Positions 11,031-22,564 of a stretch of DNA of 64,000 bases are shown here, piece after piece. Within the stretch, counting starts at the first letter, position 1; each line of letters begins with the position of its first letter. The notes beneath the pieces were generated by a model that ran no database searches, was not told the origin of the DNA, and saw only the letters and a list, made by a program, of their open reading frames with translations. The translations under genes and the position numbers were made by a program. The DNA is taken from the NCBI RefSeq assembly GCF_013368755.1, contig NC_049564.1, forward strand, positions 4,534,001-4,598,000. Reading direction: 5' to 3'. Source of the stretch: Talaromyces rugulosus. Its lineage: Eukaryota; Ascomycota; Eurotiomycetes; Eurotiales; Trichocomaceae.

Positions 11031-13661
11031 TTAAGCCTTGTGCTGCTCACGGTAGAACTTGGCAGCTTCGACCAAGTTGGTGAGAGCCGGCTTGACCTGG
11101 GCCCAGGTACGGGTCTTCAGACCACAGTCAGGGTTGATCCAGAGCTGCTCGGGCTTGAGGTACTGCAACATCTCAGAGATACGCTGCTTGATTTCCTCTT
11201 GAGGGGGGATACGGGAGGTGTGGATGTCGTAGACACCAGGCTGTGAGTATTTGTTAGTATCAATTTTTTTTGTATAGTCAGAAAACTCGAAAAAAACTTA
11301 CTCCGATGTGGCGGGGGTAGGCCTCGTCAATGAAGACCTTGAGGAGCTTGGCGTCGGATCGCGAGTTCTCAATGGAGAGAACATCAGCGTCAAGGGCGGC
11401 GATGGCGTGGAAGAAGTCCTGGAACTCGGAGTAGCAGAAGTGGGAGTGGACCTGGGTCGAGTCCTCAACACCAGCGGTGGCAAGCTTGAAGCTGTTCACG
11501 GCCCAGTCCAGGTAGGCTTCACGCTCCTTGCCGCTGCGAAGGGGCAGACCCTCACGGAGAGCGGGCTCATCGACTTGGCTATAAATTTGTTAGCACGGTG
11601 TTAAAAGGTGAAGAGGGGAAGGAATTCTATATAGAATTGTTTTTCACAGGGCTTGACACGTACTGCATCCAGAGTTAGTCAATTTTTTTTTTTACAACAG
11701 AGCTGGATTCAACTTACCATGATATAGATACCGTTCTTCTCGAGGTCAATGACTTCATCACGGAGAGCCAGAGCAAGCTGCTGAGCCTGGACAGACTGGT
11801 GAACGTCGTCACGGGGGAAAGACCACCGGAGGCAAGTAACGGGACCAGTAAGCATACCCTTCATGGGCTTCTTAGAGACCGAGGCAGCGTACTTGCTCTC
11901 CTTGACGGTCATAGGAGCGGGACGAGAGATGTCACCGACGATGATAGGAGGACGGACGCAGCGAGAGCCGTAAGACTGGACCCAAGCGTGGGTAGTGAAA
12001 ACGTAACCCTCGAGTCTTTCTCCAAAGTATTGCACCATGTCGTTACGCTCGGGCTCACCGTGAACGTAGACATCAAGACCAAGCTCATCCTGGATCTGAA
12101 TGCAGAGGTCGATCTCCTTGCGGATGAACTCATCGTACTGTTCTTCGGTGATTTCACCCTTGGTGAACTTGTTTCGCTGAACACGGATTTCCTGAGTCTG
12201 GGGGAAGGAACCGATGGTGGTGGTGGGGAAGAGAGGGAGGGAGAGGTGAGTCTTCTGTTGAGCGTAACGGGTCTCAAAGACAGACTTGCGGTTGAACTGG
12301 TCAGGTGTGATCTTGCTTTGGCGATCCTTGACCTTGGGGTCGTTGGTACGCTTGGACTCGGAACGAGACTTCAAGGCGGCAGCATTGGCATCCAGCTGGC
12401 TCAGGACGGAAGCAGGGCCTTCAGTAGTAGCCTTGGCGAGGATAGCGACTTCGCTGGCCTTCTCGACGGCGAAGGAGAACCATTGGTAGACTTCCTCGGG
12501 GAGCTTCTTCTCGCTAGCAAGGGTGTGAGGGACGTGAAGGAGAGAGCTGGAGGTGGCGATGATGACACGCTCCTTTCCAAGGGTGGAAATGGCAGCGTCA
12601 ATGACCTTGAGGGACTTCTGGAAGTCGTTCTTCCAGATGTTACGTCCGTCAACAACACCCAAAGACAGAACCTGCTTGGGGCCAAGGCTCTTGGCGACAG
12701 TGTCCAACTGCTCGGGGTTGCGGACAAGGTCCACGTGAACTCCGTGCAGGCTGGAGAAAGCTGGGACAACGTCGATGTTGTGGACGATGTCTCCGAAGTA
12801 GGTAGCAACAACAACCTCGGGGGCGGCGCTTCCGAGAGCACCAATGGCTTCGTAGGCAGGCTTGAAAGCAGCCTTGACCTCGGGTCTCAAGTCAAAGACA
12901 AGGACTGGCTCATCGATCTGAACACTAAATTTCACCAGATTGTCAGCGGGCTGTCATTGATGGATTAGACACATGGTCTGAACTTACGACTCGGCACCAG
13001 CAGCCTTGAGAGCCTTGAGAAGCTCAACGTAGACAGGGACGAGCTTGCTCAGAAGAGAGATAGGGTCGACGGTGGCACCACGCTCGGTCTTTCCGAGAGC
13101 CAAGAAAGAGACGGGACCGAGGAGGACGGGGCGGGTCTGGAAACCGGCGGCCTTGGCCTCGAGGTATTCACGGACAGGCTTGGGGTCCTGGGCAAGGGCA
13201 AAAGTCTGGTCGTTTTGGAAAGAGGGCTTTGTGTAGTGGTAGTTGCTGTCGAACCACTTCACCATTTCCATGGAGGGGACATCGACGGAACCCTTCTGGT
13301 GACCGCGGGCCAGGGCGAAGTACTCGTCGAGGGGGTTGAGGCCTTGAGAGGAGTAACGCTCGGGGGTAGCCTGGAGAAGCCGGATTAGCTAAAGAAGGAC
13401 AATTGAAGAAACACTGGCGTCTGGACTCACGCTGAACAGCTGGATGTGGTCGAGGACTTGGTCGTAGAAGGAGAAGTCATTGGAAGGGATGATGTCGACA
13501 CCGGCATCCTTCTGGATCTTCCAGTGAGCAGCACGGAGTCTCTTGCCCTCAGCGAGGAGGTCATCCTGAGAGATCTTCTCAGACCAGTAGGCCTCAGTGG
13601 CCTTCTTGAGGTCTCTGAGGGCTCCCATACGGGGGAAACCCAGGACGGCAGACTGAACCAT
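11031..13661 (-). CDS. metH: Cobalamin-independent methionine synthase (MetE/Met6 family)
   Basis: Exons 13661-13431, 13370-12988, 12924-11719, 11578-11302 and 11240-11031 give 768 aa, the usual length. The enzyme transfers a methyl group from methyl-tetrahydrofolate polyglutamate to homocysteine, making methionine in the cytosol. The N-terminal half begins [13 protein letters not shown]. The C-terminal catalytic half has the zinc ligands in HSHFCYSEF and in NPDCGLKTR near the end. The third intron (11718-11579) is a twin intron: an inner intron at 11717-11663 interrupts the outer donor. Only two-step removal yields the conserved [15 protein letters not shown]. Codon choice is strongly biased, as expected for an abundant protein. 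Confidence 0.97.
11579..11718 (-). other. Twin intron (stwintron, D1,2 type) in the methionine synthase gene
   Basis: Read on the minus strand, the exon ends ATCAT. The next base, G (11718), is the first base of the outer donor. A complete inner intron follows at 11717-11663 (55 nt, donor GTAAGT, branch-like GACTAAC, acceptor GCAG). Its removal joins that G to TACGT, creating the outer donor GTACGT. The outer intron then runs to the acceptor TTATAG ending at 11579, with branch-like TGCTAAC, leaving 85 nt for the second step. The product reads I-I-Q-V-D-E as in the family. Single-step splicing from 11717 to 11579 would shift the frame. Confidence 0.85.
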
Positions 13662-14681
13662 CGTGGCTGGAGAGTCTGGGGAGTATGGTGAAATAGGGGG
13701 ATAAAGAAAAAAAGACGCTGACAAGGGAGAAATCAGCGATGAAGTGTGAAGAGAGACAGAATCAATGGCCACAGGCGTGTCTTAATAAATGAAGCAGAAA
13801 AAAGCCGTTCGGGGACCGAGAGAAGAGGGGTGAACACGAAAATTTTGGGGCTTGCTTCGGGCCCCGCTAAAAGCCGATCTCGGTGTCTCTGCGGGGTATT
13901 ATTTTATTACTATCCCAGCTCCGATCCTGTGCTACTATGGTTATTTAGGGCACATAATAATTGCGACTTATTTCGACCCGAGCACATCTCGCGATCCCGT
14001 TGATCAGTGCATACACTTCTCAATTGAAGCAGTAAGTTTGCGCAGGTCATCCTGTGTCATGGCTCGGGATGCCCCTCCAGGCCCATCACGCAATCCGAAT
14101 GGTCACGTGTAACGAGTTTATCAAAGAGTATTTACACAGATAACCATGTAGTTTTGATGTCTAATGTAATTTGTATAAAATATGATTACATAAGTTCTTG
14201 AATGCCATGGTAAACGTACTGTTGAATCCGTTCTTAGAAAAGCCGCTTCATTTTTACCCATTTCACGTTTATGGGAACGATACATAAATAACTATCAAGA
14301 AGATTATATTAAAATATCTTTATGAATTTCCATTCTACTGATTGTAAAATTCTCGCTTTTCCGTGTCTTGATATATATCTAGATATCCGTGAATTTAGTG
14401 GGTTTAAGAATACATGTATTAGCTTTTATAGTAGATATGGCCTTCGCTTTCTATTCTTTATACGGGCCGAGTCGGTTTAAGTGTTTAATTAATTGCAGCG
14501 TGCGTCATGTAATAGAGCAAGATTCAAATTCATTTTCCCAAAGGTACGTTTGCTCTGCGTGTTGGTATTCTGAAGGTATTATTATAACCCTCAAAGACAC
14601 CCGAGTTGACTATCTAGAGGCAATTCCAGGCATGAGAATACATAGCAACTACTCCAACAGCTTTTGAAAACTTAGATGTAA
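13662..14681. other. Intergenic region upstream of methionine synthase
   Basis: 1,020 bases. The part next to the gene (to about 14110) is its promoter and leader, with a CACGTG core at 14104-14109. The rest (about 14110-14680) is AT-rich and shows no recognisable gene. Confidence 0.5.
14104..14109. promoter_or_regulatory. CACGTG element upstream of methionine synthase
   Basis: The E-box lies 443 bases before the start codon. In yeast the bHLH factor Cbf1 binds CACGTG upstream of sulfur-amino-acid genes, including MET genes; a similar role here is inference. Confidence 0.35.
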
Positions 14682-15513
14682 CTAAGACAGCTTAGTCTGA
14701 ATAAATGCCAAAGCCTGCGCGCCGTACTCGGCTCCGTATCCGTTGTGAGTGTTCGCATCGCTCCCATTGCAACAGTATGGGTCTGGAGCGTCACAGTACG
14801 ACTGGATAATGCTTGCTGATGGACAGCTAAAGCCAGAGGAACGCTGATCAAACTATAGTCTCAGTAAGCAATGGTGTATCCTTTTTTCTTTTCTCTTCGG
14901 GTAACACCTACACCTCCAGCTGCACAAGTACCAACTTCAAATGACAGGCCAGCTGAGAAAAGAGGATCACCCATAAAAATTGCCGCCTTCACCTGACTAA
15001 CAGCAGACGCAGACAGTTGAACTGCGGTGTTAGTGTAGCCCTGGTTTGGATCGCCGCCGCCACAGAGAGCTACATCCATGATCTCGCCGCCCTGATGGTT
15101 TCAATGATCAGAAACAACCCAGCAATATATCACACAAGATATTGACAAACCTGCGAGTACCCGACCAAGACGATTTGAGAATCAGGGCATTGCTCGTTAA
15201 AGGAATTCACAGCAGAAGCAACGGCTGCAATCCCCTGAGCCACCGACTCAGAATAGCTGGCGCCTCCGCAGGAAGACTGGCCGCCACAAGCTGGGTAGTT
15301 AATTGCTTCGGCGGTAGATCCAGAGTAAGCTTGGAGAACAGCATTAACGACAGTACTGGATGACCCGTAACCAGCGGAAGCGGTTGTCTCCCGTGCTCCA
15401 AAGACGTGGATGTCAGGGCAGCTTGCACGCTTGGGGATGTCGACGTCGGAGTTCAAGGGGATGGTGAGAGCACCACTAATGAGAAAAGAAAGGGGTATGA
15501 TTTTTGACAGCAT
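14682..15513 (-). CDS. Secreted acetylxylan esterase (CE5, cutinase-like fold)
   Basis: Three exons (15513-15151, 15091-14912, 14852-14682) give 237 aa. A signal peptide and short pro-segment end near KRA, then the mature domain starts SCPDIHVFGARETTAS, very like Penicillium purpurogenum acetylxylan esterase II. The nucleophile Ser is in GYSQGGE, rebuilt across the first intron. The Asp of the triad is in the region APDPYCCNG and the His in THNGYG. Many cysteines fit the disulfide-rich CE5 fold. It removes acetyl groups from xylan outside the cell. I start at 15513 and not at the upstream in-frame ATG at 15606, because only the inner start gives a clean signal peptide. No cellulose-binding module is seen. 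Confidence 0.93.
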
Positions 15514-15625
15514 TTTTAAGATAACGAAGTAGTTGCTAAGGTTTAATTGAATATAAATATTTGTGGATGTCAGGAAATCGATTGATGGATTCACTTCGCT
15601 GAACAATTGATGCGCGTAGAGATGG

Positions 15626-15632
15626 TTTTATA
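15626..15632 (-). promoter_or_regulatory. TATA element of the acetylxylan esterase gene
   Basis: TATAAAA on the minus strand, about 113 bases before the start codon at 15513, a usual distance for a fungal core promoter. Confidence 0.4.
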
Positions 15633-15844
15633 TGCACAATAAGCATATCTTTGAATTATTTTCTTCGACGCCGGCTCAACATTTACTAGACTAATCTACA
15701 TGAACAAGCTTTGAAGAAAATCTGAAACCAAATTATTCCTTTGGGCCGAAAGTAAGCTTATTTCCCCAACCCACGATCGTCCTTGAAGTGAATAGACTGG
15801 AAGCTTGTTACCGAAACACACAATTTATCCGGAATAGAGACCCC

Positions 15845-15851
15845 GGCTAAA
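15845..15851 (+). promoter_or_regulatory. Possible XlnR site (GGCTAAA)
   Basis: GGCTAAA matches the XlnR xylanolytic activator consensus, about 330 bases upstream of the acetylxylan esterase start. A related GGCTAG lies at 18289-18294 upstream of the glucuronoyl esterase. Such short motifs occur by chance, so this is weak evidence. Confidence 0.3.
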
Positions 15852-16702
15852 GGAATAAGCAGCTTTAAGGATATGTAACTTTGCTACATCATTTAGGCAC
15901 AATTGACTATCAAGGCCCAATTCCCGGTTCCCCCGCAAATTTGGCGGCTGAAATAAAAAATGGAGTTGCAAATCTGCAGCTAGGATACGGAGCAAAGGAA
16001 CGAATTATCTTATAATTTAATTCATACAAGCAATTAGGCTTCAAACAATTATTTTATTTCTCAACTGCCACCTCAGTTCCCGATATTCCGCTTTACGTTT
16101 CAGCTAAACATTTGGGTTTTTGCGCTATTACCGAGTCGCGTGGGCTTTGCGTTAGGCTATATCCTGTATGTTAGTTTAAAAAATCAACGTATATCCGTTA
16201 CGCGCCATGTGGTTTTTAATCGTTCCGAGAATAGACTAATGAATATACCTCAGTACCTAAGCTTACTCACCAGCCAAAACTATTCGTATCTAATATGTCC
16301 ATGTCCTTTTCCTTGAAATTATATGTCAAACGCACCAGGAGACTCCCAGTTAGCAATTAATTTAAGAAATCTTAATCGATCCAAGAGTTAAATTATATAT
16401 CTGATGGGATGAAATGATGCTTAAAAAGTCGCGTTGATAGTGAATAGATCGCGTGACAATAGCCTTAATGGGACTCATAAAAAACAATTCGTCTGTCGTT
16501 TTCCCTACATGTTCACAAAACTTGCTCAATAGCCTAGAATGCCATAAGTTCCATGAAGGTGCCAGTGGACCACCCAATCTCTTCTGCAATTTAAACTACT
16601 TTGGTTTTTCCACAACTTTAACCGTGGATGTCCTTGCTCCATAAATACGTATATCTCATTGCGTACAATACTGATGAAAGGTAGAACAAAACAGTTGTTC
16701 AC

Positions 16703-18002
16703 TTAAGAACTCAGATCAGGAACTGTCCAATTCACCCACTGAGCCTCGGGGAAGTCCACCCCGCCATAATTACTCATGATACTTGTGTTGGTGGATTGTC
16801 CCAACAAAAACTTTCCAATGTATGCATCCAAATCAGCTTCTTGCTCCGAGGGGAATGAGCAGTGAGGGTGGTTCGAGCTCATCGAAAATCCCATATTATC
16901 TGGAACGTCAAGTGCCTGCCAAATGGTATGACTAGCAAGGTTGCAACCCCATGAACTCCACGGACCGAGCCACTCGTAGCCAGAGTTGTCTATGAAGAAC
17001 AATGCGCGCGGGGCAATAAGGCCGGCCAATTGGTGATGGTCGAATGGTAATAGATTAGTGTCATTATTGGCAAAGGTGTTAAACGAGGTTGAGAACCATA
17101 CGTTTTCTTGTACAATTTCGCTGGCTGTCTGAACGTCTTGTGGTGCTCCTTCCTCTGCATCGGACAGACGCCAGCATGCACTACCTCCGGAACCTGACTC
17201 TTGGGGGATCGTCAATGCTATCCTTGAATCATATGCGCCTGCAACCAGTGCCCCTTTGCCGTTCCGGGAACATCCTGTCACGCCGAGCTTTGTAGTATCA
17301 ATGTTGCTGTCAGGAGTGGCCTCAAGCCTGTCAATAATAACACTAACTGCCCACGCCCATGCAATCATTGCTCCGGCGTCACTATCAGAGCCGTAGAGGG
17401 TATAGAACAGCCCTTTACCACGACTAGATGCGTCGTCTTGAGCAGCTATTGCACCGTTGTCCAAGGTGATAGTAGCTATCCCGCTAGGGATAGGGATACT
17501 AGGTCCTCCGTACGCGATGATGGCAGGAAAGGGCCCACTACCAGAACTAGGATACTGGATCCCAACACTGAAAGAAATGTTTCCCTCGTTATTGGAGGCG
17601 GTGATTTCGAGTGTACCGCTGCTCCCTGACACATTGTATGACGAGGAGACAGTGGATGGTGATGGGGGCTTCGTGCCTAATTCTAGCTGTTGTATTACTG
17701 TCGACAACTGAGATTGATGACATTGCCAGTCGGAGAGAGTAGAAACTCGGCCACTGGGTGTGGGTGCAGGATACCATGCGAACGGATCCGGGAGGACGTT
17801 GGCAATGGTATGCAGTGATGGACTAGATGGCAGCGCTGAACATGATGCTGTTGCTGCTGCCTTGGCAGGATCAACTGTAGTTATTTAACAATTTGGCTCT
17901 TACTCCAAGCGATCAACAGCATTGGCACATACTTAGCTGAGACAAGTTCACTACCAAGGTAGCAACTGTCGATAACGTACTCAAAGATAACGGATAGCGC
18001 AT
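16703..18002 (-). CDS. Secreted 4-O-methyl-glucuronoyl methylesterase (CE15)
   Basis: Two exons (18002-17933 and 17874-16703) give 413 aa. The first exon encodes a signal peptide beginning MRYPLSL; the intron then leads into the catalytic domain. The CE15 nucleophile motif GCSRNGKGA is present, with the acidic residue in PQESGSGG and the histidine in SSNHPHCSFPS. The enzyme cleaves ester links between glucuronic acid side chains of xylan and lignin alcohols, outside the cell. It has no carbohydrate-binding module. It is transcribed in the same direction as the CE5 esterase 1.2 kb further on, and the two act on side groups of the same polymer. A TATA element lies about 97 bases upstream. Confidence 0.93.
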
Positions 18003-19107
18003 TTCACACATAAAATGACTTGGTGAGTTTGCTTGATTTGTAAACGAGTTGTGTTGATTGCTTTTCATCATAATTCCATCTAGATACATTGTACGGTCAT
18101 TATATACTTGCACTGTGCTCAGCGCACTGCAACATTGAAGTGATACAAAAAAGACATCCAATGCGGACTTTCCCAGCTACCGACAATAATGGTCATTCTA
18201 ATTGATATAATAGCCTAAATTGTATATGCAGGGGGATAGGTTGAACACGTTCGGATGATCGGCTGGTTAATATACTGTGGGGTCCAGGGGCTAGTTTCAT
18301 CCATTTATGCGGTACCATTGACGTTTAACCAGACCCAACATGTATTTAATTACTATCTTCAATATCGCACACAATATTATATGTAACTTCAAGTCGCAGT
18401 TGTGTCGTTGAGCAACAAGAGCTTAAGGGCTTGGTTGGATGTGTTTGTTTTGTTTGCATGTCTGGATTGTTGCCTTGTTGCCTTATAGCCTGGTACTGCA
18501 TGAAACAGTGGTCGTTGCATATGGAGTGTACATGTGTATCAGCTCTAGATACTATCGTCGGGTCTTGCCCTACCTTTCGCTGTATAGATTGGCATCGGTA
18601 CATACAGATTATATCGGAATGAATAGTCTGGTATTTGGTGGTTGATTTTGAATTGGTTACTTGAGATTGACAAAATGAATATAGTACTACTCACAAAGTC
18701 TTTGGGATTTCGGAGATTACACCAATTAGTCTAGTAAAATCTTTATGCTATACAATTGGCTACCCTGTCACTATTTCAATTATATCGATCGATCCGTTTT
18801 CCATTGGACAATTGCGTGGAGGGGTCCACAATTTTATATAGTGAAGCGATTTGATTTGTCGAAGCGTGGACACCCAACAGACTAAAAAGATGGGCTGAAA
18901 TTTGGACTTTTGTCACTTCTTATTGGCAGACGCGAGAGCTTCTACCTGGTCTAAAAGAGCCATGTTCTTTTTTTGTCATCATCAAGATATCTACTGTAGG
19001 GGAACAAAGCAGGGGGGTATAAAGAGGACTGAAAATTCTCCCTCTTTTTTTTAATACCTTCAAACGAAAATCCAATTTATTCCTTTCGTATTCCAACTAC
19101 AACCAAG
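18003..19107. other. Divergent intergenic region, glucuronoyl esterase and O-methyltransferase
   Basis: 1,105 AT-rich bases between divergent genes. TATA elements are seen at 18099-18106 (minus strand, TATATAAT, for the esterase) and 19018-19023 (plus strand, TATAAA, for the methyltransferase). No gene is recognised in the middle. Confidence 0.5.
19018..19023 (+). promoter_or_regulatory. TATA box of the O-methyltransferase gene
   Basis: TATAAA in a GGGGGTATAAAGAGG context, 85 bases before the start codon at 19108. Confidence 0.5.
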
Positions 19108-20497
19108 ATGAGTGTCCTCGCCGATCTAACTTCTACCCTGACATCCGCTCTATCAAACCTCCCGCCTCCAGACAAGATCCAAGATGCCGAGCGCATGCAG
19201 CTTCTGGGGGTCATCAGTCAACTCCAAGCGGCAATAGAGCCTCCTCACCTGCCTATCCAACGATTTTGTTTCTCGGTATGCTCCTCTTCCTCCGGACCCG
19301 TCCAGATTATGTCAACTGGTTGTTTGTCTCTAATATAAAACCTTGGGTAGCACTACGGTATTGCTGTGATTCGGATAGCTCAGGGAATGGGGATTTTTGA
19401 TGCGTTCATTGAATCTCAAGGTTCAGAGATGTCGCTGAAAGAGTTGTCCTCCAAAGTCAAAGGGGACGAGAAGCTTCTGAGTAAAGTGCCTCATTATTCT
19501 GATGTTTGAATGGGGAGCAATTCTAACTATCTTCTTGTAGAACGTGTCATGCGTTTTCTGTCTGCTCATCAGATCTTCAAAAAAACCGCGACTGAGTCAT
19601 ATAAGCCTCTGCCACTGGCAATGGCATTTGGAACCGGGTCGGGTCCAGGTGACATGATCAAGCACTTGTATGTAATTGAGGTTTGTCTTTTTATGGTCAA
19701 ATTTATTACTTACATTTTTTTTTATTTTTTTTAGCCATACCAACATGCAAATAACTGCAAAGCTCTTCGACTACTTTGAGTTGAATGGCTACAAGAACCC
19801 GGAAGACACATATGACGCCCCCTTTCAGCTCGCCTACAACACCAAGAGCCATTACTTTGAATGGTTGAATCAAAATCCCACAGTACAACAGGCTTTCAAC
19901 TCGGTCATGACGCAGGCTCAACAGTATCGCGGTGCAGACTGGTTCGATATCTATCCGGTACGGGAAAAGCTGCACGTTCCCACGGATCGGGTATTGCTAG
20001 TTGATATTGGTGGCGGCGTGGGCCACGATATCATGGCCTTTAAGAAGCGATTTCCCGACCTTCCGGGCAAGCTCGTTCTTCAAGATCTGCCTCAGGTGAT
20101 TGACGGCATCAATGAACCTCTTCTGGAAGGTGTTACAGCTATCGGCCACAGCATGTTCGAGCCACAACCTGTCCGCGGTGCCAAGGCGTACTATATGAGA
20201 ACCGTCTTACATGATTTCCCCGATAAGCAAGCGCTTGAAGCTCTTGCACATATCCGGGAGGCCATGACAGAGGACTCTGTCTTGTTCATCCATGAGCATA
20301 CGATGACTGACGGTCTCGATGTCCCACCGATCGCGGCGACACTCGACATTCACATGATGGAAGTATTCTCCTCCCTGGAACGAACTGAAAGGGAATGGGT
20401 TGCTCTCCTGGAAAAGGCTGGATTCAGGATGGTCAAGGTCTGGAACGAGGACTCAGCTGGACAGCCTACTGCACTGTTCGAGGCTGTATTGCACTGA
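19108..20497 (+). CDS. SAM-dependent O-methyltransferase (COMT-like, secondary-metabolite type)
   Basis: Four exons (19108-19275, 19351-19480, 19541-19667, 19735-20497) give 395 aa. The N-terminal part is the winged-helix dimerisation region. The C-terminal part is the class I methyltransferase domain with SAM motif I, LLVDIGGGVGHD. The later segments LQDLPQVI and YYMRTVLHDFPD are typical of the plant-COMT-like family (PF00891); the His of LHDF is the expected catalytic base. It methylates hydroxyl groups of small aromatic or polyketide substrates; the substrate is not predictable. It faces a Zn2Cys6 regulator gene, with only 58 bases between the stop codons. No polyketide synthase or peptide synthetase lies nearby, so this is not a full cluster. 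Confidence 0.93.
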
Positions 20498-20555
20498 ATC
20501 CACACAATTGTTATTGACAGAAGGACGGTAGGATCAAGTCGGACCAAATATTGTG

Positions 20556-22186
20556 TCATTGTGTACAGAGCGTACCGATATAGATTAAGGACGGTAATTC
20601 CAAGCTCTTGCTAGATGTATATATCCCCGTCATAGACAATCTCTGAAGCAAATCAGTTCCGTGGATGAACGACCAATTCGTCGCCTGCTGTGTTGACATC
20701 AACGTGTCAAACAGGAACCTGAAAAGCTCCTCTTCCGTGTCCGCGTCTATAATCGACCTGTGTAGTTGACCACGAATTCGTAATTCTGCCTTCAATTTTT
20801 CCAAAGCCATAGAGGCAACGAGGTTAGAATTAATGATCCCCTCGCAGTGCGGCCAGGCCTGTAAAGTGTGGATTGCCTGCAAGCGGATTGAATAGTCTGG
20901 ACACTGCGAGGCCACCACCCACAAACCCGGGATGACGCCGTAATCCAAAGTAAATGTTGGGCGATCGGAAAACTTGGCTAGAAGCACTTGATGCGCCGAC
21001 AACAGGGTGATGTATTCTGGTGTGAAGCTTTCAGGCACTGGTCCTTTAATGAGACAGGTCTTCAGACTGAGGATCTGTCCAAGACTCATAAGTTGAAGCA
21101 CATCAACGCCTCGCTGGTCACGATCGCTAAGGGTATGATAAAAGTCGCGATAGAATATCCGAAACCGGTGTTGGAATTCATAATTCAGGGACAGAATCTG
21201 TTGTTGGTTTTGGAACAAATCGGTGTATTTTCCTGCAATTTCAACGGCGGAGAGCGGCCAGCATCGGGCGAGAAAAGGGATGCCCAAATTCAAGAGGAGA
21301 GTCACACTTCGGTGCACGTCTGCTACATTTTGCATGTTCAAAAAAACATCCAGACTATGCAAGTCATTCCCAATTCCAACATGGGTAAACAAGAACGGGG
21401 TACCTCGCCCGAAATGGGCGGATTCGATGTCGAGTCGTTCAAAGGTCCGGACCAGAGAGCCGTCTAGACTAATATTTTGATGTTCCTCCTGTGTCTCTTT
21501 GAGGATGCGAAGCCCACTATGCAGATGTTTGAAGGAATCGTCATACCGTCCGAGTAACAAATCGGACATGACAAAAAGCAGGCAGCACACAAGCGTAACT
21601 TCCCGAAACTGGGGGTCTTTTGAGGCCAGGCGTTTGGCAAGATGGGTATAAGCTCGTGAGGCCTGCTCAAGTGCGAAGCGATGACAAGCAAGCTGGAGGT
21701 TTTCTCCAGACAAGCGCATTTTGTTCGCGCCCGAGTCTTGGTGAAGGGCGCCGAGCATATTGGCGGCATGGTACACAGCAGGGTCAAAATGGCTGATCTG
21801 TAAGATAATTTTCTGCCAGAGAAGAGAATCAAAGAAGACTGCCAGGCCTGGAATGGAGTACTGTCGAAAGTACGAAAAGCATCGTCGCTCGTCGGTGGTA
21901 GTCACCCACCCCGGGTGAGGGTCGATATTCGGGGTAAATGCTAGAGCCAGTTTTTTGACAGGCAAGCGATGCAGGTCATAGCCATCGCACTTACGGCCAG
22001 TAGAAGTGCAGTTGTTACATACTCCGGGGCCTTCATCGCACTTGATGTGCCGAACGCTGCGCATCTCACCAGTCACTATTGTACTTTTGACTCACCCCTG
22101 GATTTGGGGAGAAATACACACCGGCATGTTCGGCATCCCTTTAGGGACCGCTTACTGCATTTCCTGCGTCGCTTTGGACATGGCAT
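20556..22186 (-). CDS. Zn2Cys6 transcription factor
   Basis: Two exons (22186-22122, 22056-20556) give 521 aa. The first exon starts MPCPKRRRKCSKRSLKG, a basic N-terminus. The zinc cluster is split by the intron and reads CRTCRVRHIKC, then DEGPGVCNNC and TSTGRKC, a perfect CX2CX6CX6CX2CX6C pattern. The remainder matches the fungal-specific regulators of the PF11951 kind, with a mostly helical middle region. It shares its 3' intergenic gap with the O-methyltransferase, so it may regulate that gene (inference). The gene is complete; it is not an ORF starting inside the zinc cluster, which a naive reading of the long exon would give. Confidence 0.88.
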
Positions 22187-22431
22187 CACGGATACTCTGT
22201 GACGGGTTGAGTGTTGGCGAGGGTTGACAAAAATCGTTGCGGCTGAGAAAGGACTAATATGAAGCTAAATGCTGAGCCAAGTGGGGGGATACATTTCGAA
22301 CGTATTCTATATCATACAGTCTTCTGGATCACATTTGTATTGTTTATTAATTAATTAATAATGGATAGTATGGAGCATTTCTATAAATAGAACAACTATG
22401 TATCTGAGATGTCGTCCGTTGCAAGAGCTAT

Positions 22432-22514
22432 TTATATGAAAATAAGGTTTATTGTATTAATATAATGAATGATTGGTTTTATTAAAAATTTATCTTGAAG
22501 ATACTTCGTGTATC
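22432..22514 (+). repeat. Direct repeat copy A (about 83 bp)
   Basis: Starts TTATATGAAAATAAGGTTTA and ends near ATACTTCGTGTAT. The same sequence recurs at 26555-26633 in the same orientation with some substitutions and one short gap. Together the copies bracket the dynamin-like and small secreted protein genes. Confidence 0.8.
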
Positions 22515-22564
22515 TCAAAGTATGTACTGTATGTACCAGTAGTACAGTAGCATTCTTCAGGGTT

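Larger units (their letters stand above)
15514..16702. other. AT-rich intergenic region upstream of the acetylxylan esterase
   Basis: 1,189 bases without a recognisable gene. It contains the promoter of the esterase at its left end and the 3' end of the glucuronoyl esterase gene at its right end. Confidence 0.5.

Noticed and set aside
11658..11662. A 5-nt microexon (TACGT) in methionine synthase
   Set aside because: It would restore the frame but would add two residues (M-Y-V for I) in an invariant motif; the twin-intron model gives the conserved sequence exactly.
11799..12968. Long open frame on the plus strand opposite methionine synthase
   Set aside because: It is a mirror of the strongly codon-biased gene; its protein is Leu/Val/Asp/Gly-rich with no family features.
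15514..15606. Upstream in-frame start of the acetylxylan esterase
   Set aside because: It would place 31 polar residues before the signal peptide.
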